This document shows, one piece after another, positions 1-9,153 of a DNA stretch of 64,000 bases. The stretch lies in assembly GCF_029589435.1 (NCBI RefSeq), contig NZ_JARRAG010000002.1, positions 3,472,001-3,536,000 of the forward strand, written 5' to 3'. A program made the position numbers and the translations under genes. Every line of letters starts with the position of its first letter. Position 1 is the stretch's first letter. The notes under the pieces were generated by a model, which was not told the DNA's origin, ran no database searches, and saw nothing but the letters and a program-made list of their open reading frames with translations. The stretch comes from Paludisphaera mucosa (lineage in GTDB: Bacteria > Planctomycetota > Planctomycetia > Isosphaerales > Isosphaeraceae).

Positions 1-270
1 GCAGGGGTCGATCGGGACGTAGCTGAAGCCGTCGCCCCCCTCGGCCTCGACGTCGCGACGCAGCACCGCCGAGATCGTCGGCAGCCGCTCGACGGCCGCC
101 TCGACGTCGTCCTGGAACGAGGCCGGCAGCGGCACCGCCAGGCAGTCGTAGGGGCGCGCGAGCAGCTCCTCGCGGACCCGGATCGCGAAGTCGCCCGAGC
201 CGTGGACGATCGGCATCACCCGGATCCCCGGGGCGATGGTCAAAAAGTCGTCCGCCTCAACCTCGGCCAT
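1..270 (-). CDS. Unrecognised protein, N-terminal 90 residues only
   Basis: The gene reads leftward and is cut by the window edge, so only the N-terminus is visible. The ATG at 270-268 has an AGGA-type ribosome-binding site about seven bases upstream. The visible part has no signal peptide or membrane segment. It is a mixed alpha/beta sequence running from a start MAEVEADDFL to an end YVPIDPC. I do not recognise the family from this fragment. Codon use is typical of the window and no stop interrupts it, so it is very probably a real gene. Function is not assigned. Confidence 0.65.
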   Translation of the reverse strand, partial: MAEVEADDFLTIAPGIRVMPIVHGSGDFAIRVREELLARPYDCLAVPLPASFQDDVEAAVERLPTISAVLRRDVEAEGGDGFSYVPIDPC

Positions 271-758
271 GCGGTCCTCGTCATGATGGCGACGCCCCCC
301 CGCCCCGCGCGGCGGCCGACGTCGACGTCGGACCAGTCTAGCAGGGCCGGCGGGTCGGGGCGACGCGACCTGGGCCGGCCCGACCGATCAGGTTTCGAAA
401 GGTGGCATCCTTAGAAAATGCGAGCAGGCGGGGACGACGCAGCCGGGAATGTCGCCTAGAGAGTGTGAGGCCCGGACGGACGTCGTGATCGGCGACCGAG
501 CCGGGCTGCAAACGGGCCCTCGCCAAGAGGTTCCGCCGTCCGTTTCCTGCCTTTCGGAGGCCGTCCCGGCGTTCGGTCGGGATTTTCCTCCGCGTCCACG
601 ACGACGCATCGAGCCGGCGCGTCCGTATCGCGCCCCCGGCGGATTTTGACGTATCCCGACCCGTCGACGGCCGCGGCCCGAAGGCGTCTCTGCGCCCGGT
701 CCTGGTCGTCGGCCTCGACCGATGGCCGCATTGCGATCCCCGCGGGAGTCTCCAGGCG
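271..758. other. Intergenic region between divergent genes
   Basis: These 488 bases separate the leftward truncated gene from the rightward STAS-FHA-STAS gene, so promoters for both should lie here. Several short frames exist on both strands, but none has a convincing ribosome-binding site or protein-like composition. I see no clear -35/-10 pair, RNA gene or repeat. Confidence 0.5.
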
Positions 759-2363
759 ATGGCTCAAGGTGAATTGACCCTGGCGACCGACGACGCCCCG
801 ACGCGTAAGCCGCGCAAGGTGCGTCTGACCCCCACCAACGAGGGCCCGGCGTCCGACCGCCGCCTCGAGGACTGGATCACCGTCAACCTCGACCCCGAGG
901 TCCACCGCCCGGCCGCGAACCTCTGGACGCAATTGATCGGCAACCTGCCCATGTCGCGGCGGCCGTCGAAGGCGGCGAAGGGGCGGGAGAAGGGGTTCAA
1001 GTCGCGGGGCTGCTGGGAGCGGTTCGGCGTCGTGTACAAACGCGGGGTGACGATCGTCCGGCTCACCGACACGTCGCTCGTCCAGCGGGCCGACATCAAC
1101 GAGCTGGCCGAGGACCTCGGCGACCTGATCGACGTCGGCAACAATCGGATCGTCCTGAACTTCGCCAGGGTCGAGCGCCTGGGGAGCTGGATCGTCGCCG
1201 CGGTGGTCGAGGCCCATCGCCGCTGCGAGGCGGCCGACGGCGGCCGGCTCAAGATCTGCGGCCTGGAGCCCCAGCTCCGCGAGATCTTCACCCTGATCGG
1301 GATGGGCCGACGGATCATCGCCTGCGACGACGAGGCGGCCGCCGTGGAAGGGCCCTGGCCGGGCGCGGCGCCGCGGTCGCTGCCGATCGACATCCTCGAA
1401 GCCCTCGTCTCCGCCTCCGACCTGCCCCCGCTCGCCGGCGGGGCCCCGGTCGAGGCCGCGGGCGGTTCCGACAGCGGCGTGATGGAGGTCGAGCGCGTCG
1501 CCCCCGCCTCGCGGCGGCCCGCCCGCCCGGGCGACCCCCTGGAAGGCAAGGTCTGGCTCCGCGTCGAGTACGCGGGGTTCGAGGGCCGGATGATCGCCCT
1601 GGCGAAGCGGCGGTTCCTGATCGGCCGCGACAGGGGGAGCCACCTGCGGCTGGGCTCGTCGAAGGTTAGCAAGCGGCACGCGACGATCGAGGTCCGCGAC
1701 GGCCGGGTCTTCCTCCGCGACATGGGGAGCACCAACGGCACCCAGATCAACGGCGAGACGATCCGCGACGCCGAGGCCGAGCTGCACACCCAGGACCGCG
1801 TCGTCATCGGCCCGGCCCACTGCCGGATCTGGGTCGGCGTCTCGCGCGAGGAGATGGAACAGTTGGGCGCGATCGAGCCCTCGTGGACCGCCCCCGAGGT
1901 CGTCGTCGACGACGCGCCCGAGTCCGACGCCTCGGCCCCCGCCACGGCCGAGGTCTCGACCTACGACCCCGACGACGACGATCCCGCCTCGCGGATCAAG
2001 CACGAGGTCGTCCAGGACGTCCTCGTCGTCACCCCCGTGCTGACCGACCTCGACGACGAGCAGGCCAACGAGGCGCTCCGGCTCCGCCTGATCGAGCTGG
2101 CCGAACAGCCCCTGCCCCGCCGCGTGGTCGTCGACCTGGAGTTCGTCGGCCGGCTCTCGCGACGGACCATCGGCGTGATCCTGGCCCACCACCTCCGCCT
2201 CGGCCGGGCCGGCGGCGCGGTGCGCATCTGCGAGGCCCACCCCCGGATCATGGCCCTGCTCGACCAGGTCCGCCTGACCATGCTGGTCGACTGCTACCCC
2301 AGCCTCGACGAGGCCGTCCTCGCCTCGTGGAACGTCCCCGCGCGGCCGGGGTCGGCGAACTGA
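759..2363 (+). CDS. STAS-FHA-STAS signalling protein
   Basis: A soluble 534-residue protein with three domains in order. A STAS fold of the anti-anti-sigma type lies at about residues 90-190. An FHA domain lies at about 268-355, with the phosphothreonine-binding hallmarks GRD, S-K-RHA and STNGT-x-ING. A second STAS-like fold lies at about 415-525. STAS domains usually bind anti-sigma kinases and FHA domains bind phosphothreonine made by Hanks-type kinases, so the protein could link Ser/Thr kinases to a sigma or partner switch (inference). The classic phosphorylated serine region reads RLGSW in the first STAS and RLSRR in the second. No partner kinase or phosphatase is adjacent. It converges on the next gene with an 18-base gap. 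Confidence 0.85.
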   Translation: MAQGELTLATDDAPTRKPRKVRLTPTNEGPASDRRLEDWITVNLDPEVHRPAANLWTQLIGNLPMSRRPSKAAKGREKGFKSRGCWERFGVVYKRGVTIVRLTDTSLVQRADINELAEDLGDLIDVGNNRIVLNFARVERLGSWIVAAVVEAHRRCEAADGGRLKICGLEPQLREIFTLIGMGRRIIACDDEAAAVEGPWPGAAPRSLPIDILEALVSASDLPPLAGGAPVEAAGGSDSGVMEVERVAPASRRPARPGDPLEGKVWLRVEYAGFEGRMIALAKRRFLIGRDRGSHLRLGSSKVSKRHATIEVRDGRVFLRDMGSTNGTQINGETIRDAEAELHTQDRVVIGPAHCRIWVGVSREEMEQLGAIEPSWTAPEVVVDDAPESDASAPATAEVSTYDPDDDDPASRIKHEVVQDVLVVTPVLTDLDDEQANEALRLRLIELAEQPLPRRVVVDLEFVGRLSRRTIGVILAHHLRLGRAGGAVRICEAHPRIMALLDQVRLTMLVDCYPSLDEAVLASWNVPARPGSAN

Positions 2364-2381
2364 CGCACGAGGTTCAGGAGG

Positions 2382-3371
2382 TCAGAATCCCAGGTCCTCG
2401 CCCTCGTGGGTCGCCAGCCCGATCTGCTCGGAACCGCCCCGGCGGCCGTTGTACCAGAGGAGCCACTTCCGGCCGTCGAAGATCGCGTACGGCTTGTAGA
2501 CCGCATCCTGGTCCCAACGACCTTCACCCGGTCGGATGATCGGGTTGGCCGGGTGACGGCGCCAGCCGGTGAGGCCGTCCTTCGATCGCGCCACGCCGAT
2601 CTGGGCGTGGTCCCGGTCGCGGAATCCGATGTAGAACATGAGATAGCCGTCGCCCCGGCGGATCACCTGGCAGGCCGTCACCCGGTCCTTCTCCCAGGCG
2701 AGCCCGGGGCCGGGCCCGAACACGGGATCGTCGCCGTGCCTGACCCAGCTCAGCCCGTCCTTGCTAGTCGCATGGCCGATCGCGTCCGGCTCGTACTGCT
2801 CGCCGCCCGAGTACCACATGCGATAGAGCCCGGCCTGGTCGTCGAACAGGACGTGGGGGCACATCACCGCGACCTTCTCCCAGGGCTTCTCCGCCGAGAG
2901 GACGGGGCGGTCGCTCTCGCGCTTCCACGCCTTGCCGTCCCGGCTCGTGGCGTAGCCGATCCACGACTTATCGCGAGCCTGCCCGGTGTACCACATCCGG
3001 TAGAGGCCGCCTTGATGGATCACGACCGGACGGTTGACGTCGTCCTCCCAGTCGGTCCTGTGATTGCGGCCGAGGACGACGACCGGCTTCGACCAGACGA
3101 CGCCGTCCAGGCTCTCCACCAGGGCGATGCTCTTCTTCGGCCGCCAGGAGAACCACATCCGGTAGACGTCGCCGCCCTTGAGGACGGAGACGTCGAAGCA
3201 CGTCCCGAGGTCGCCGCCGAGGACCGGGCTCTTCGGCGATTTCCGCCAGCCGGCGACGGTCTCGGCCTTCGACTCGTCTTGCCCTCGACACCTGGCCTTG
3301 GCCCCGAGGAGAAAGGCGACGAGCGGCATGGCGAAGAGGGCGATCAGGCGATGGCTACGGCGACTCGTCAT
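2382..3371 (-). CDS. Secreted five-bladed beta-propeller, glycosidase-like
   Basis: A 329-residue protein beginning with a cleavable signal peptide (hydrophobic stretch about residues 9-24, then a Cys/Gly/Gln-rich cleavage zone). The rest is a repeating pattern of about 50-60 residues with YRMWY or YLMFY strands followed by IG-ATS-DG turns. This pattern is typical of the five-bladed propellers of glycoside hydrolase families 43, 32 and 130 and of predicted secreted glycosidases. The start has a strong GAGGAGG six bases upstream. It lies downstream of the MoxR gene on the same strand, 87 bases away across a hairpin. Substrate cannot be read from the sequence, and catalytic activity is not shown because the fold also occurs in non-enzymatic proteins. 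Confidence 0.75.
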   Translation of the reverse strand: MTSRRSHRLIALFAMPLVAFLLGAKARCRGQDESKAETVAGWRKSPKSPVLGGDLGTCFDVSVLKGGDVYRMWFSWRPKKSIALVESLDGVVWSKPVVVLGRNHRTDWEDDVNRPVVIHQGGLYRMWYTGQARDKSWIGYATSRDGKAWKRESDRPVLSAEKPWEKVAVMCPHVLFDDQAGLYRMWYSGGEQYEPDAIGHATSKDGLSWVRHGDDPVFGPGPGLAWEKDRVTACQVIRRGDGYLMFYIGFRDRDHAQIGVARSKDGLTGWRRHPANPIIRPGEGRWDQDAVYKPYAIFDGRKWLLWYNGRRGGSEQIGLATHEGEDLGF

Positions 3372-3433
3372 CTTGTGCCTCCTCGGCCTGGCCTGGCGCA
3401 GGCGATGCTGCTTCCGTCGCCGCCCGCTCGCAC

Positions 3434-3451
3434 GAAGCCGGCATCGGCTTC
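3434..3451 (-). terminator. Hairpin just after the MoxR gene
   Basis: GAAGCCG and CGGCTTC form a perfect 7-bp stem around a GCAT loop, eight bases past the MoxR stop codon. There is no T-tract after it on the minus strand, so it may be a weak terminator or an mRNA-end stabiliser rather than a standard intrinsic terminator. Confidence 0.35.
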
Positions 3452-3458
3452 AAGAAGG

Positions 3459-4427
3459 TCAGTCGTCCTCGTCCTCATCATCTTCGTCCGAGACGTCGGG
3501 GTGGAGGGGGTCGTCGGGGTCGAAGAAGAGGTCGCCGAGGCCGAAGGGGGCGTGCTGGCCGCCCATCGAGCGGCGCTTGCGGCGGGCGAGCGCGCCGAGG
3601 TCGACGGCCTCGGGGCCCAGCACCTTCGCCAGCGACTCGCGCCAGGCGGCGTCGCGAGCGAGCGGGTGTTCGGGGTCCTGGGCCATCCGCTTGAGCGCGT
3701 AGCGGACGATGTGGATGCCGTCGCGGGGCGAGAAGTCCAGCTTCAGCGCGTGGGCTTCCTGCAGGAACTCGACGGTCAGCGCCAGCAGCTCGGGCTCGGC
3801 GAACGGCAGGTGGTAGAAGAGGATCGCCATCTCGTCGTCGCGGTCGGGGAAGCCGAGTTCGAGCGTCGGCTGGAGCCGCGAGAGGATGTAGTCGGGGACC
3901 TCGTAGGTCGACTCGTCCTCGTTCATCGTCACACAGATGCGGAACTCGGGGTCGGCCGGGATCGTGATCCCGGCGACGATGCTCTCGACGTAGCGGCGAT
4001 GGTCGAGCAAGGGGGCGAGGCTCGCCCACGACTTCTCGTTCATCCGGTTCCCCTCGTCGAGCACGCAGACGCCGCCGACGAGCATCGCCGTCACCAGCGG
4101 CGAGGCGTGGTAGGCGATCTTGCCGTTCTCGGCCAGGACCGGGGTGACGATCAGGTCCTCGGGCCGGGTGTCGGCGGTGCACTGGGCGATGTACAGCGGA
4201 CGGCCGCGGAGCTTGGCGGCGGCCGTCGCCAGCGTCGTCTTGCCGATGCCCGGCGGGCCGATCAGGCGGGGCGAGAGCGGGCGGTCCCTCGGGTCGACGG
4301 TGAGCCAGCAGGCCGAGAGCTGCTTCAACACCTCGTCCTGGCCGATCCAGCCCTGGTCGGTCGCCGCGGGCTCGCCCAGGTGGAGCGTCACGCCGCCGAT
4401 CTGCCGCGTCCTGCCGCCGTCGCTCAT
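3459..4427 (-). CDS. MoxR-family AAA+ ATPase
   Basis: A 322-residue AAA+ protein. A Walker A motif GPPGIGKTT lies near residue 56. A Walker B VCVLDEGN and a sensor-1 segment ICVTMNED follow, all typical of MoxR-like chaperone ATPases. The C-terminal helical domain ends in a strongly acidic tail (DEDDEDEDD). The start at 4427 is chosen because AAGGA lies seven bases upstream and the protein then begins at the conserved region; a longer open frame upstream is not supported. MoxR proteins usually sit beside DUF58/VWA partners that mature metal or membrane enzymes, but none is seen here. An alpha/beta hydrolase starts divergently 63 bases away. Confidence 0.85.
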   Translation of the reverse strand: MSDGGRTRQIGGVTLHLGEPAATDQGWIGQDEVLKQLSACWLTVDPRDRPLSPRLIGPPGIGKTTLATAAAKLRGRPLYIAQCTADTRPEDLIVTPVLAENGKIAYHASPLVTAMLVGGVCVLDEGNRMNEKSWASLAPLLDHRRYVESIVAGITIPADPEFRICVTMNEDESTYEVPDYILSRLQPTLELGFPDRDDEMAILFYHLPFAEPELLALTVEFLQEAHALKLDFSPRDGIHIVRYALKRMAQDPEHPLARDAAWRESLAKVLGPEAVDLGALARRKRRSMGGQHAPFGLGDLFFDPDDPLHPDVSDEDDEDEDD

Positions 4428-4490
4428 GGGCCGATCCTTCTCCGCGTCGCGTGACTCGCCGATCTTCAACGACGTCGTTAAGATACACGC

Positions 4491-5459
4491 ATGAACGAAC
4501 CGCAGCCAACCCCGAGTCCCGCGGCCGAGACGGCGATCCACGCCCGCATCCGCCCCTTCCGTTCCCACCGCGCCCGCCGCTGGGCCCTGGCGTGCGTCAT
4601 GCTGGCGGCGGCGTGGCTGCTGATCTCGTTCGCCGTGGCGTACCGGCTCACGCAGCGGAAGCGGCCGCCGTTCCCCGAGCCCGCGCCGGCGGTCTCGTGG
4701 GGGACGCTGGAAGGCCTCCGACTCACGACCGACGACGGCCAGCAGATCGGCGGCTGGTTCGCCGAGGGCCGCGCCGACGCCCCGGCGGTCCTCTTCCTGC
4801 ACGGCAACAAGGGGAGCCGCGGCCACTGCCTGGAACGCGCGGGGATCGTCGCAGCGGAGGCCGGCTGCGCCGTGATGCTGATCTCGATGCGTGCCCACGG
4901 CGACTCCACGGGCGACTTCAACGACATCGGCTACAGCGCCCGCCATGACGTCGTCGCCGCCGTCGAGTTCCTCCTCGCCCGGCGTCCGGGCCGGCCGATC
5001 GTCCTCTTCGGGGTGTCGCTGGGCTCGGCCGCGGCGGCCTTCGCGGCGGCCGAGCTTGGGGAGAAGGTCGACGGCTATGTCCTGGAGAGCCCGTACCAGG
5101 ACCTCAAGACGGCCGTCTGGAACCGGACGAGCACGTACCTGCCGCCGGGGCTCGACGCGATCGCCTATGTCGGCCTCCGCCTCGCCGGCCTCGTGCTGCT
5201 GCCGAACATCGACGCGATCTCGCCCCTGCGCGCGGTCGGGGCGATCCCCGAGGACGTCCCGGTCCTGATCCTGGCCGGCGACGCCGACGAGATGGCCACC
5301 CCCGAGGAGGCGAGGGCCCTGTTCGAGAGGGTTCGGAGCCACGCGCGGCTGGAATCCTTCCCCGGCGCGACCCATTACAACCTCGCCACGGTCGAGCCGG
5401 ACCGCTACAAGCGGACGATCGTCGGTTTCGTCGCCCAGGCTCGTCGCGATCGCCGCTGA
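4491..5459 (+). CDS. Membrane-anchored alpha/beta hydrolase, copy 1
   Basis: A 322-residue protein with one N-terminal membrane segment at about residues 35-55, followed by an alpha/beta-hydrolase fold. The oxyanion strand [11 protein letters not shown] and the nucleophile elbow GVSLGS (Gly-x-Ser-x-Gly) are clear. A late Asp in LAGDADEM and a His in GATHYN complete a plausible Ser-Asp-His triad. The likely role is a membrane-tethered esterase, thioesterase or lipase-like enzyme of the BEM46/ABHD type; the substrate is unknown. The next gene is a close tandem duplicate 93 bases downstream, sharing most motifs. Confidence 0.8.
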   Translation: MNEPQPTPSPAAETAIHARIRPFRSHRARRWALACVMLAAAWLLISFAVAYRLTQRKRPPFPEPAPAVSWGTLEGLRLTTDDGQQIGGWFAEGRADAPAVLFLHGNKGSRGHCLERAGIVAAEAGCAVMLISMRAHGDSTGDFNDIGYSARHDVVAAVEFLLARRPGRPIVLFGVSLGSAAAAFAAAELGEKVDGYVLESPYQDLKTAVWNRTSTYLPPGLDAIAYVGLRLAGLVLLPNIDAISPLRAVGAIPEDVPVLILAGDADEMATPEEARALFERVRSHARLESFPGATHYNLATVEPDRYKRTIVGFVAQARRDRR

Positions 5460-5552
5460 TCGTCGGCCCGAAACACGGCGACGACGAGCCGGGTATAAGG
5501 CTCAGTCGACGTTGCACATCGCAGCCGAGCCGCGGCCCGGGACGACCCTCGC

Positions 5553-6515
5553 ATGGAAGACGCCGAGCCGATCCCGAGTCACGCCGCGACGCCCGCGTCG
5601 CCGCCCCGACGTCGCCCGACGTACCGGCGCGTCCGTCGCGGCCTGGTCGCCTTCGCCGTGCTCCTCGCGGCCTGGATGGCGATCTCGTTCTGCGTCGCCT
5701 CTCGCCTCACGCGGCGGATGCAGCCGGCGATCCCCGAGACCGCGCCCGAGGTCGCCTGGGGTCCGATGGAACAGCACCGCCTCCTCGCGAGCGACGGCCT
5801 GCGGATCGGGGCCTGGTACGCCGAGGGCCGCGCCGAAGCCCCGGCGCTCCTCTTCCTGCACGGCAGCGGCGCGAGCCGCGCGCAGTGCCTGGGGAGGGCG
5901 GCGCTCCTCAGGCCCGAGATCGGATGCGCCTTGATGTTCATCACGCTCCGGGCGCACGGCGACTCGGACGGCGACTACGACGACATCGGCTACGGCGCCC
6001 GTCGCGACGTCGTCGCCGCGGTCGACTTCCTCGGGGCTCGGAGGCCCGGACGCCCGATCTTCGTCGTAGGGGCCTCGCTCGGCTCGGCCGCGGCGACGTT
6101 CGCGGCCGCGGAGCTGGGCGAAAAGGTCGACGGCTACGTCCTGGAGAGCCCCTATCGCGACCTCAAGACGGCCGTCTGGAACCGCACCCAGGTGCTGCCG
6201 GCGCCCCTGGATCGGGCCGCGTACCTGGGACTTCGCCTGGCCGCGTTCGTCCTTTTGCCCCACCTGGACGCGATCTCGCCCGTCCGCGCGATCGCGGGCG
6301 TGCCCGACGACGTCCCGGTGCTGATCCTGGCGGGAGGTTCCGACGATCTGGCGACGGTCGCCGAAGCCGAGGCGATCCACGAGCGCGTGCGGACGCACGG
6401 ACGGCTCGAGGTCTTCCCGGGCGCAAGGCACAACGAACTCGCCGTCGTCGACCCGGATCGGTACACGCGGACGATCGTCGCATTCGTCGCGGGGGCCTGC
6501 CGCGATCGACGATGA
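5553..6515 (+). CDS. Membrane-anchored alpha/beta hydrolase, copy 2
   Basis: A 320-residue paralogue of the preceding hydrolase, with the same order: N-terminal membrane segment (about residues 32-52), oxyanion strand LFLHGSGASRA, nucleophile elbow GASLGS, an Asp in LAGGSDDL and a His in GARHNE. Long blocks such as the one around [15 protein letters not shown] are shared with copy 1, so the pair arose by tandem duplication and then diverged. Sequence upstream gives no strong ribosome-binding site, but the start aligns with that of copy 1. It may be co-transcribed with copy 1. Substrate unknown. Confidence 0.8.
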   Translation: MEDAEPIPSHAATPASPPRRRPTYRRVRRGLVAFAVLLAAWMAISFCVASRLTRRMQPAIPETAPEVAWGPMEQHRLLASDGLRIGAWYAEGRAEAPALLFLHGSGASRAQCLGRAALLRPEIGCALMFITLRAHGDSDGDYDDIGYGARRDVVAAVDFLGARRPGRPIFVVGASLGSAAATFAAAELGEKVDGYVLESPYRDLKTAVWNRTQVLPAPLDRAAYLGLRLAAFVLLPHLDAISPVRAIAGVPDDVPVLILAGGSDDLATVAEAEAIHERVRTHGRLEVFPGARHNELAVVDPDRYTRTIVAFVAGACRDRR

Positions 6516-6647
6516 TCCCTTTACAAGCTTCTCCCCCCTGCCCCACAATACGGTCTTGAACGACGCCCGCCCGGCCGACGCGGCCCCCGCCGCGCGCCGA
6601 GGCGTCGGGTACTTCCCCCCCTCACGCAAGCCGAGTCTGGATCCATC

Positions 6648-7460
6648 ATGAGTGGCACGCAAGCCGCGTCGGACGCGTCGAAGCAGAAGTTCGACAACAA
6701 CGGCCAGTACAGCCGTGACTCGATCCTCCGCTACGAGAAGATCTTCGGCGACAACTACATCAGCACCGGCGGCGCCGAGACGACCGACAACCTGACCGGC
6801 CGGCTGAAGGGCTTCCTCAAGCCCGGCGTCCGCGTGATCGACGTGGGCAGCGGCATCGGCGGGGCGGCGTTCCACCTGGTGGAGAAGTACGACGCCAAGG
6901 TCGTCGGCATCGACCTGGCCGAGGAGATGATCGCCGTCGGCCACGACCGCGCCAAGGCCGCCGGCATGGCCGACAAGGTCGAGTTCATCCTCGGCGACGT
7001 CCTCAAGACCGACTTCCCCGAGAAGTTCGACCTGGTCTGGAGCCGCGACGCCTTCATGCACATCCCCGACAAGGCCGGGCTGTTCGCCAAGCTCTACAGC
7101 CTGCTCGCCCCCGGCGGCAAGATCATCATCACCGACTACGCCCGCGGCAAGACGCCGGGCTCGCCCGAGTTCGAGGCCTACATCAAGAAGACCGGCTACA
7201 GCGTGATCGAGCCCGAGCAGTACGGCGAGGTCCTGGAAGGGGCCGGGTTCACCGACGTCGTCGTCGACGACGCGACCGACACCTTCGTGGACATCCTCAA
7301 GCGCGAGGAGAAGCGGCTGGTCGACGAGCGCCAGACCTTCCTCGGCCACTTCTCCGAGGAAGACCTGAACTACCTGGTCGACCGCTGGAACATGAAGATC
7401 GGATTCTGCAAGGCCGGCGACATGAAGTGGGGCATCTACCTCGGCACGCGCCCCGCCTGA
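6648..7460 (+). CDS. Phosphoethanolamine N-methyltransferase-like enzyme
   Basis: A 270-residue class I SAM methyltransferase that resembles the malarial and plant phosphoethanolamine methyltransferases over its whole length. These enzymes convert phosphoethanolamine to phosphocholine with three SAM molecules. The SAM motif VIDVGSGIGG starts near residue 63. The N-terminal lid reads NGQY then YEKIFGDNYISTGG, as in PfPMT. The catalytic dyad of PfPMT, Tyr19 and His132, corresponds to Tyr21 and His138 here (the latter in SRDAFMH). Length also matches (PfPMT is 266 residues). It is followed by a permease and a phosphatidylcholine synthase on the same strand, which supports a role in choline-lipid synthesis. 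A different small amine substrate is possible; activity is inferred. Confidence 0.82.
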   Translation: MSGTQAASDASKQKFDNNGQYSRDSILRYEKIFGDNYISTGGAETTDNLTGRLKGFLKPGVRVIDVGSGIGGAAFHLVEKYDAKVVGIDLAEEMIAVGHDRAKAAGMADKVEFILGDVLKTDFPEKFDLVWSRDAFMHIPDKAGLFAKLYSLLAPGGKIIITDYARGKTPGSPEFEAYIKKTGYSVIEPEQYGEVLEGAGFTDVVVDDATDTFVDILKREEKRLVDERQTFLGHFSEEDLNYLVDRWNMKIGFCKAGDMKWGIYLGTRPA

Positions 7461-7559
7461 TTCGTCATGGAGCATACGAGGCCGGTCTCACGCCGCTCCC
7501 GTCGCGCGACGGGGGCGGTCGCGTGCGCGGGAGTCGGCGGATCGGGAGGTCGAGCGGGC

Positions 7560-9143
7560 ATGCCGGCTAGCGCGAGCGACGACGTCCGAGACCTGGCGGC
7601 GTTCGGGTACAAGCAGGAGCTGGACCGCTCCCTCGGCAGCTTCTCGTCGTTCGCGGCCGGCTTCTCTTATATCTCGATCCTCACCGGCGTGTTCCAGATG
7701 TTCTACCTGGGGTACGCCGCGGGGGGCCCCGCGTTCTTCTGGACCTGGCCGACGGTCTTCCTCGGCCAGTTCACGATCGCCCTCTGCTTCGCCGAGCTGG
7801 CCTCGGCGTACCCGCTCTCGGGCGGCGTCTACCAGTGGTCGAAGCAGATCGGCACGCCGCTGGTGGGCTGGCTGACCGGCTGGGTCTACCTCGCCTGCTC
7901 GATCCTCACGCTGGCGGCCGTCGCCCTGGCTCTCCAGAACACGATGCCGCAGATCTCGGCCTGGTTCCAGTGGTTCGGCGACGGCTCGACGCCCGTCGAC
8001 CAGGCCAAGAACGCGGTCCTGCTGGGCTGCACGCTGATCGCCCTGACGACGATCATCAACGCCGTCGGCGTGCGGCTGATGGCCCTGATCAACAACGTGG
8101 GCGTCTGCGCCGAGCTGGGGGGCGTGGTCCTGCTGATCGTCCTGCTGGGGATCCACGCCTGCCGCGGCCCCGCGATCCTGATCGAGACGCAGGGCCGCGG
8201 CGCCGGCGAGCCGGGCGGCTACTTCGGGGCCTTCCTGGCGGCGGCGGTGATGGCGTCGTACGTCCTCTACGGCTTCGACACCGCGGGGACCCTCGCCGAG
8301 GAGACGGCCGATCCCCGCCGCCGCGCGCCGAAGGCGATCCTACGCGCCCTGGCGGCGGCCGGCCTGGTCGGCGGGCTGCTCATCATCGTCGGCCTGCTCG
8401 CGACGCCGGACCCGGCCGACCCGGCGCTCGGCCAGGTGTCGGGCGGGCTGCCCCTGATCGTCAAGACGGTCCTGGGGTCGAAGCTGGGGACCGTCTTCCT
8501 GATCGAGGTCGTCTTCGCGGTGGCCGTCTGCGCCCTGGCCGTCCACACCGGGACGGTGCGGCTGATGTTCGCGATGGCCCGCGACAACAGCCTGCCGTTC
8601 GCCGAGTCGCTGGCCCGCGTGACCGGCGAGACCCGCACGCCGATCGCGCCCGCGATCGTCACGGGGCTGCTGGCCTCCGCGATCCTGCTGGTGAACGTCA
8701 ACGCCCCCCGGATCATCGAGACGCTCTGCTCGGTCGCCCTCGTCTGGGCGAACCTGGCCTACCTGATGGTCACCACGCCGCTCCTTCTGGGCCGCCTCCG
8801 CGAGCGTTTCGGCGAGGTCGACGAGGACGACGACCCAACTCCGACCGGCGAGCGGTTCAGCCTGGGCCGTTGGGGCCTGCCGGTGAACCTCGCGGCGACG
8901 GCCTGGGGCGTGTTCGTCGTCCTCAACATGAGCTGGCCGCGGGCCGAGGTCTACGGCGAGGATCCGGTCGGCCGCTACGCCGCCCTGATCGCGACCGCCG
9001 GGCTGATGGCCGTGGGAGCGGGATATTACCTGGCGGTCGGCCGGCTCCGGGCGGGCGTCCTGCCGGAGCACGCGGCCGACGAACTGGACTTCGACGACTC
9101 GCCGGGATTGATCGTCCAGCTCGCGCCCGGGGAATCGTCGTAG
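7560..9143 (+). CDS. APC-superfamily amino acid/choline-type permease
   Basis: A 527-residue integral membrane protein with about 12 hydrophobic helices and a short cytoplasmic N-terminus. The first helix region (SFSSFAAGFSYISI) and ELASAYPLSGGVYQWS are typical of the amino acid/choline transporter branch of the APC superfamily, which includes GABA, polyamine and fungal choline permeases. I chose the ATG at 7560 because GGGAGGT lies about ten bases upstream; the earlier ATG at 7467 would add an Arg-rich, non-conserved leader. It sits 99 bases after the methyltransferase and 10 bases before the phosphatidylcholine synthase, so import of choline, ethanolamine or a related amine is a reasonable guess. 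Substrate is not shown by sequence alone. Confidence 0.82.
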   Translation: MPASASDDVRDLAAFGYKQELDRSLGSFSSFAAGFSYISILTGVFQMFYLGYAAGGPAFFWTWPTVFLGQFTIALCFAELASAYPLSGGVYQWSKQIGTPLVGWLTGWVYLACSILTLAAVALALQNTMPQISAWFQWFGDGSTPVDQAKNAVLLGCTLIALTTIINAVGVRLMALINNVGVCAELGGVVLLIVLLGIHACRGPAILIETQGRGAGEPGGYFGAFLAAAVMASYVLYGFDTAGTLAEETADPRRRAPKAILRALAAAGLVGGLLIIVGLLATPDPADPALGQVSGGLPLIVKTVLGSKLGTVFLIEVVFAVAVCALAVHTGTVRLMFAMARDNSLPFAESLARVTGETRTPIAPAIVTGLLASAILLVNVNAPRIIETLCSVALVWANLAYLMVTTPLLLGRLRERFGEVDEDDDPTPTGERFSLGRWGLPVNLAATAWGVFVVLNMSWPRAEVYGEDPVGRYAALIATAGLMAVGAGYYLAVGRLRAGVLPEHAADELDFDDSPGLIVQLAPGESS

Positions 9144-9153
9144 CCTCGAAGGG

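Noticed and set aside
4428-5375. Upstream extension of the MoxR frame
   Set aside because: It lies antisense to the first alpha/beta hydrolase, and a ribosome-binding site supports the start at 4427.
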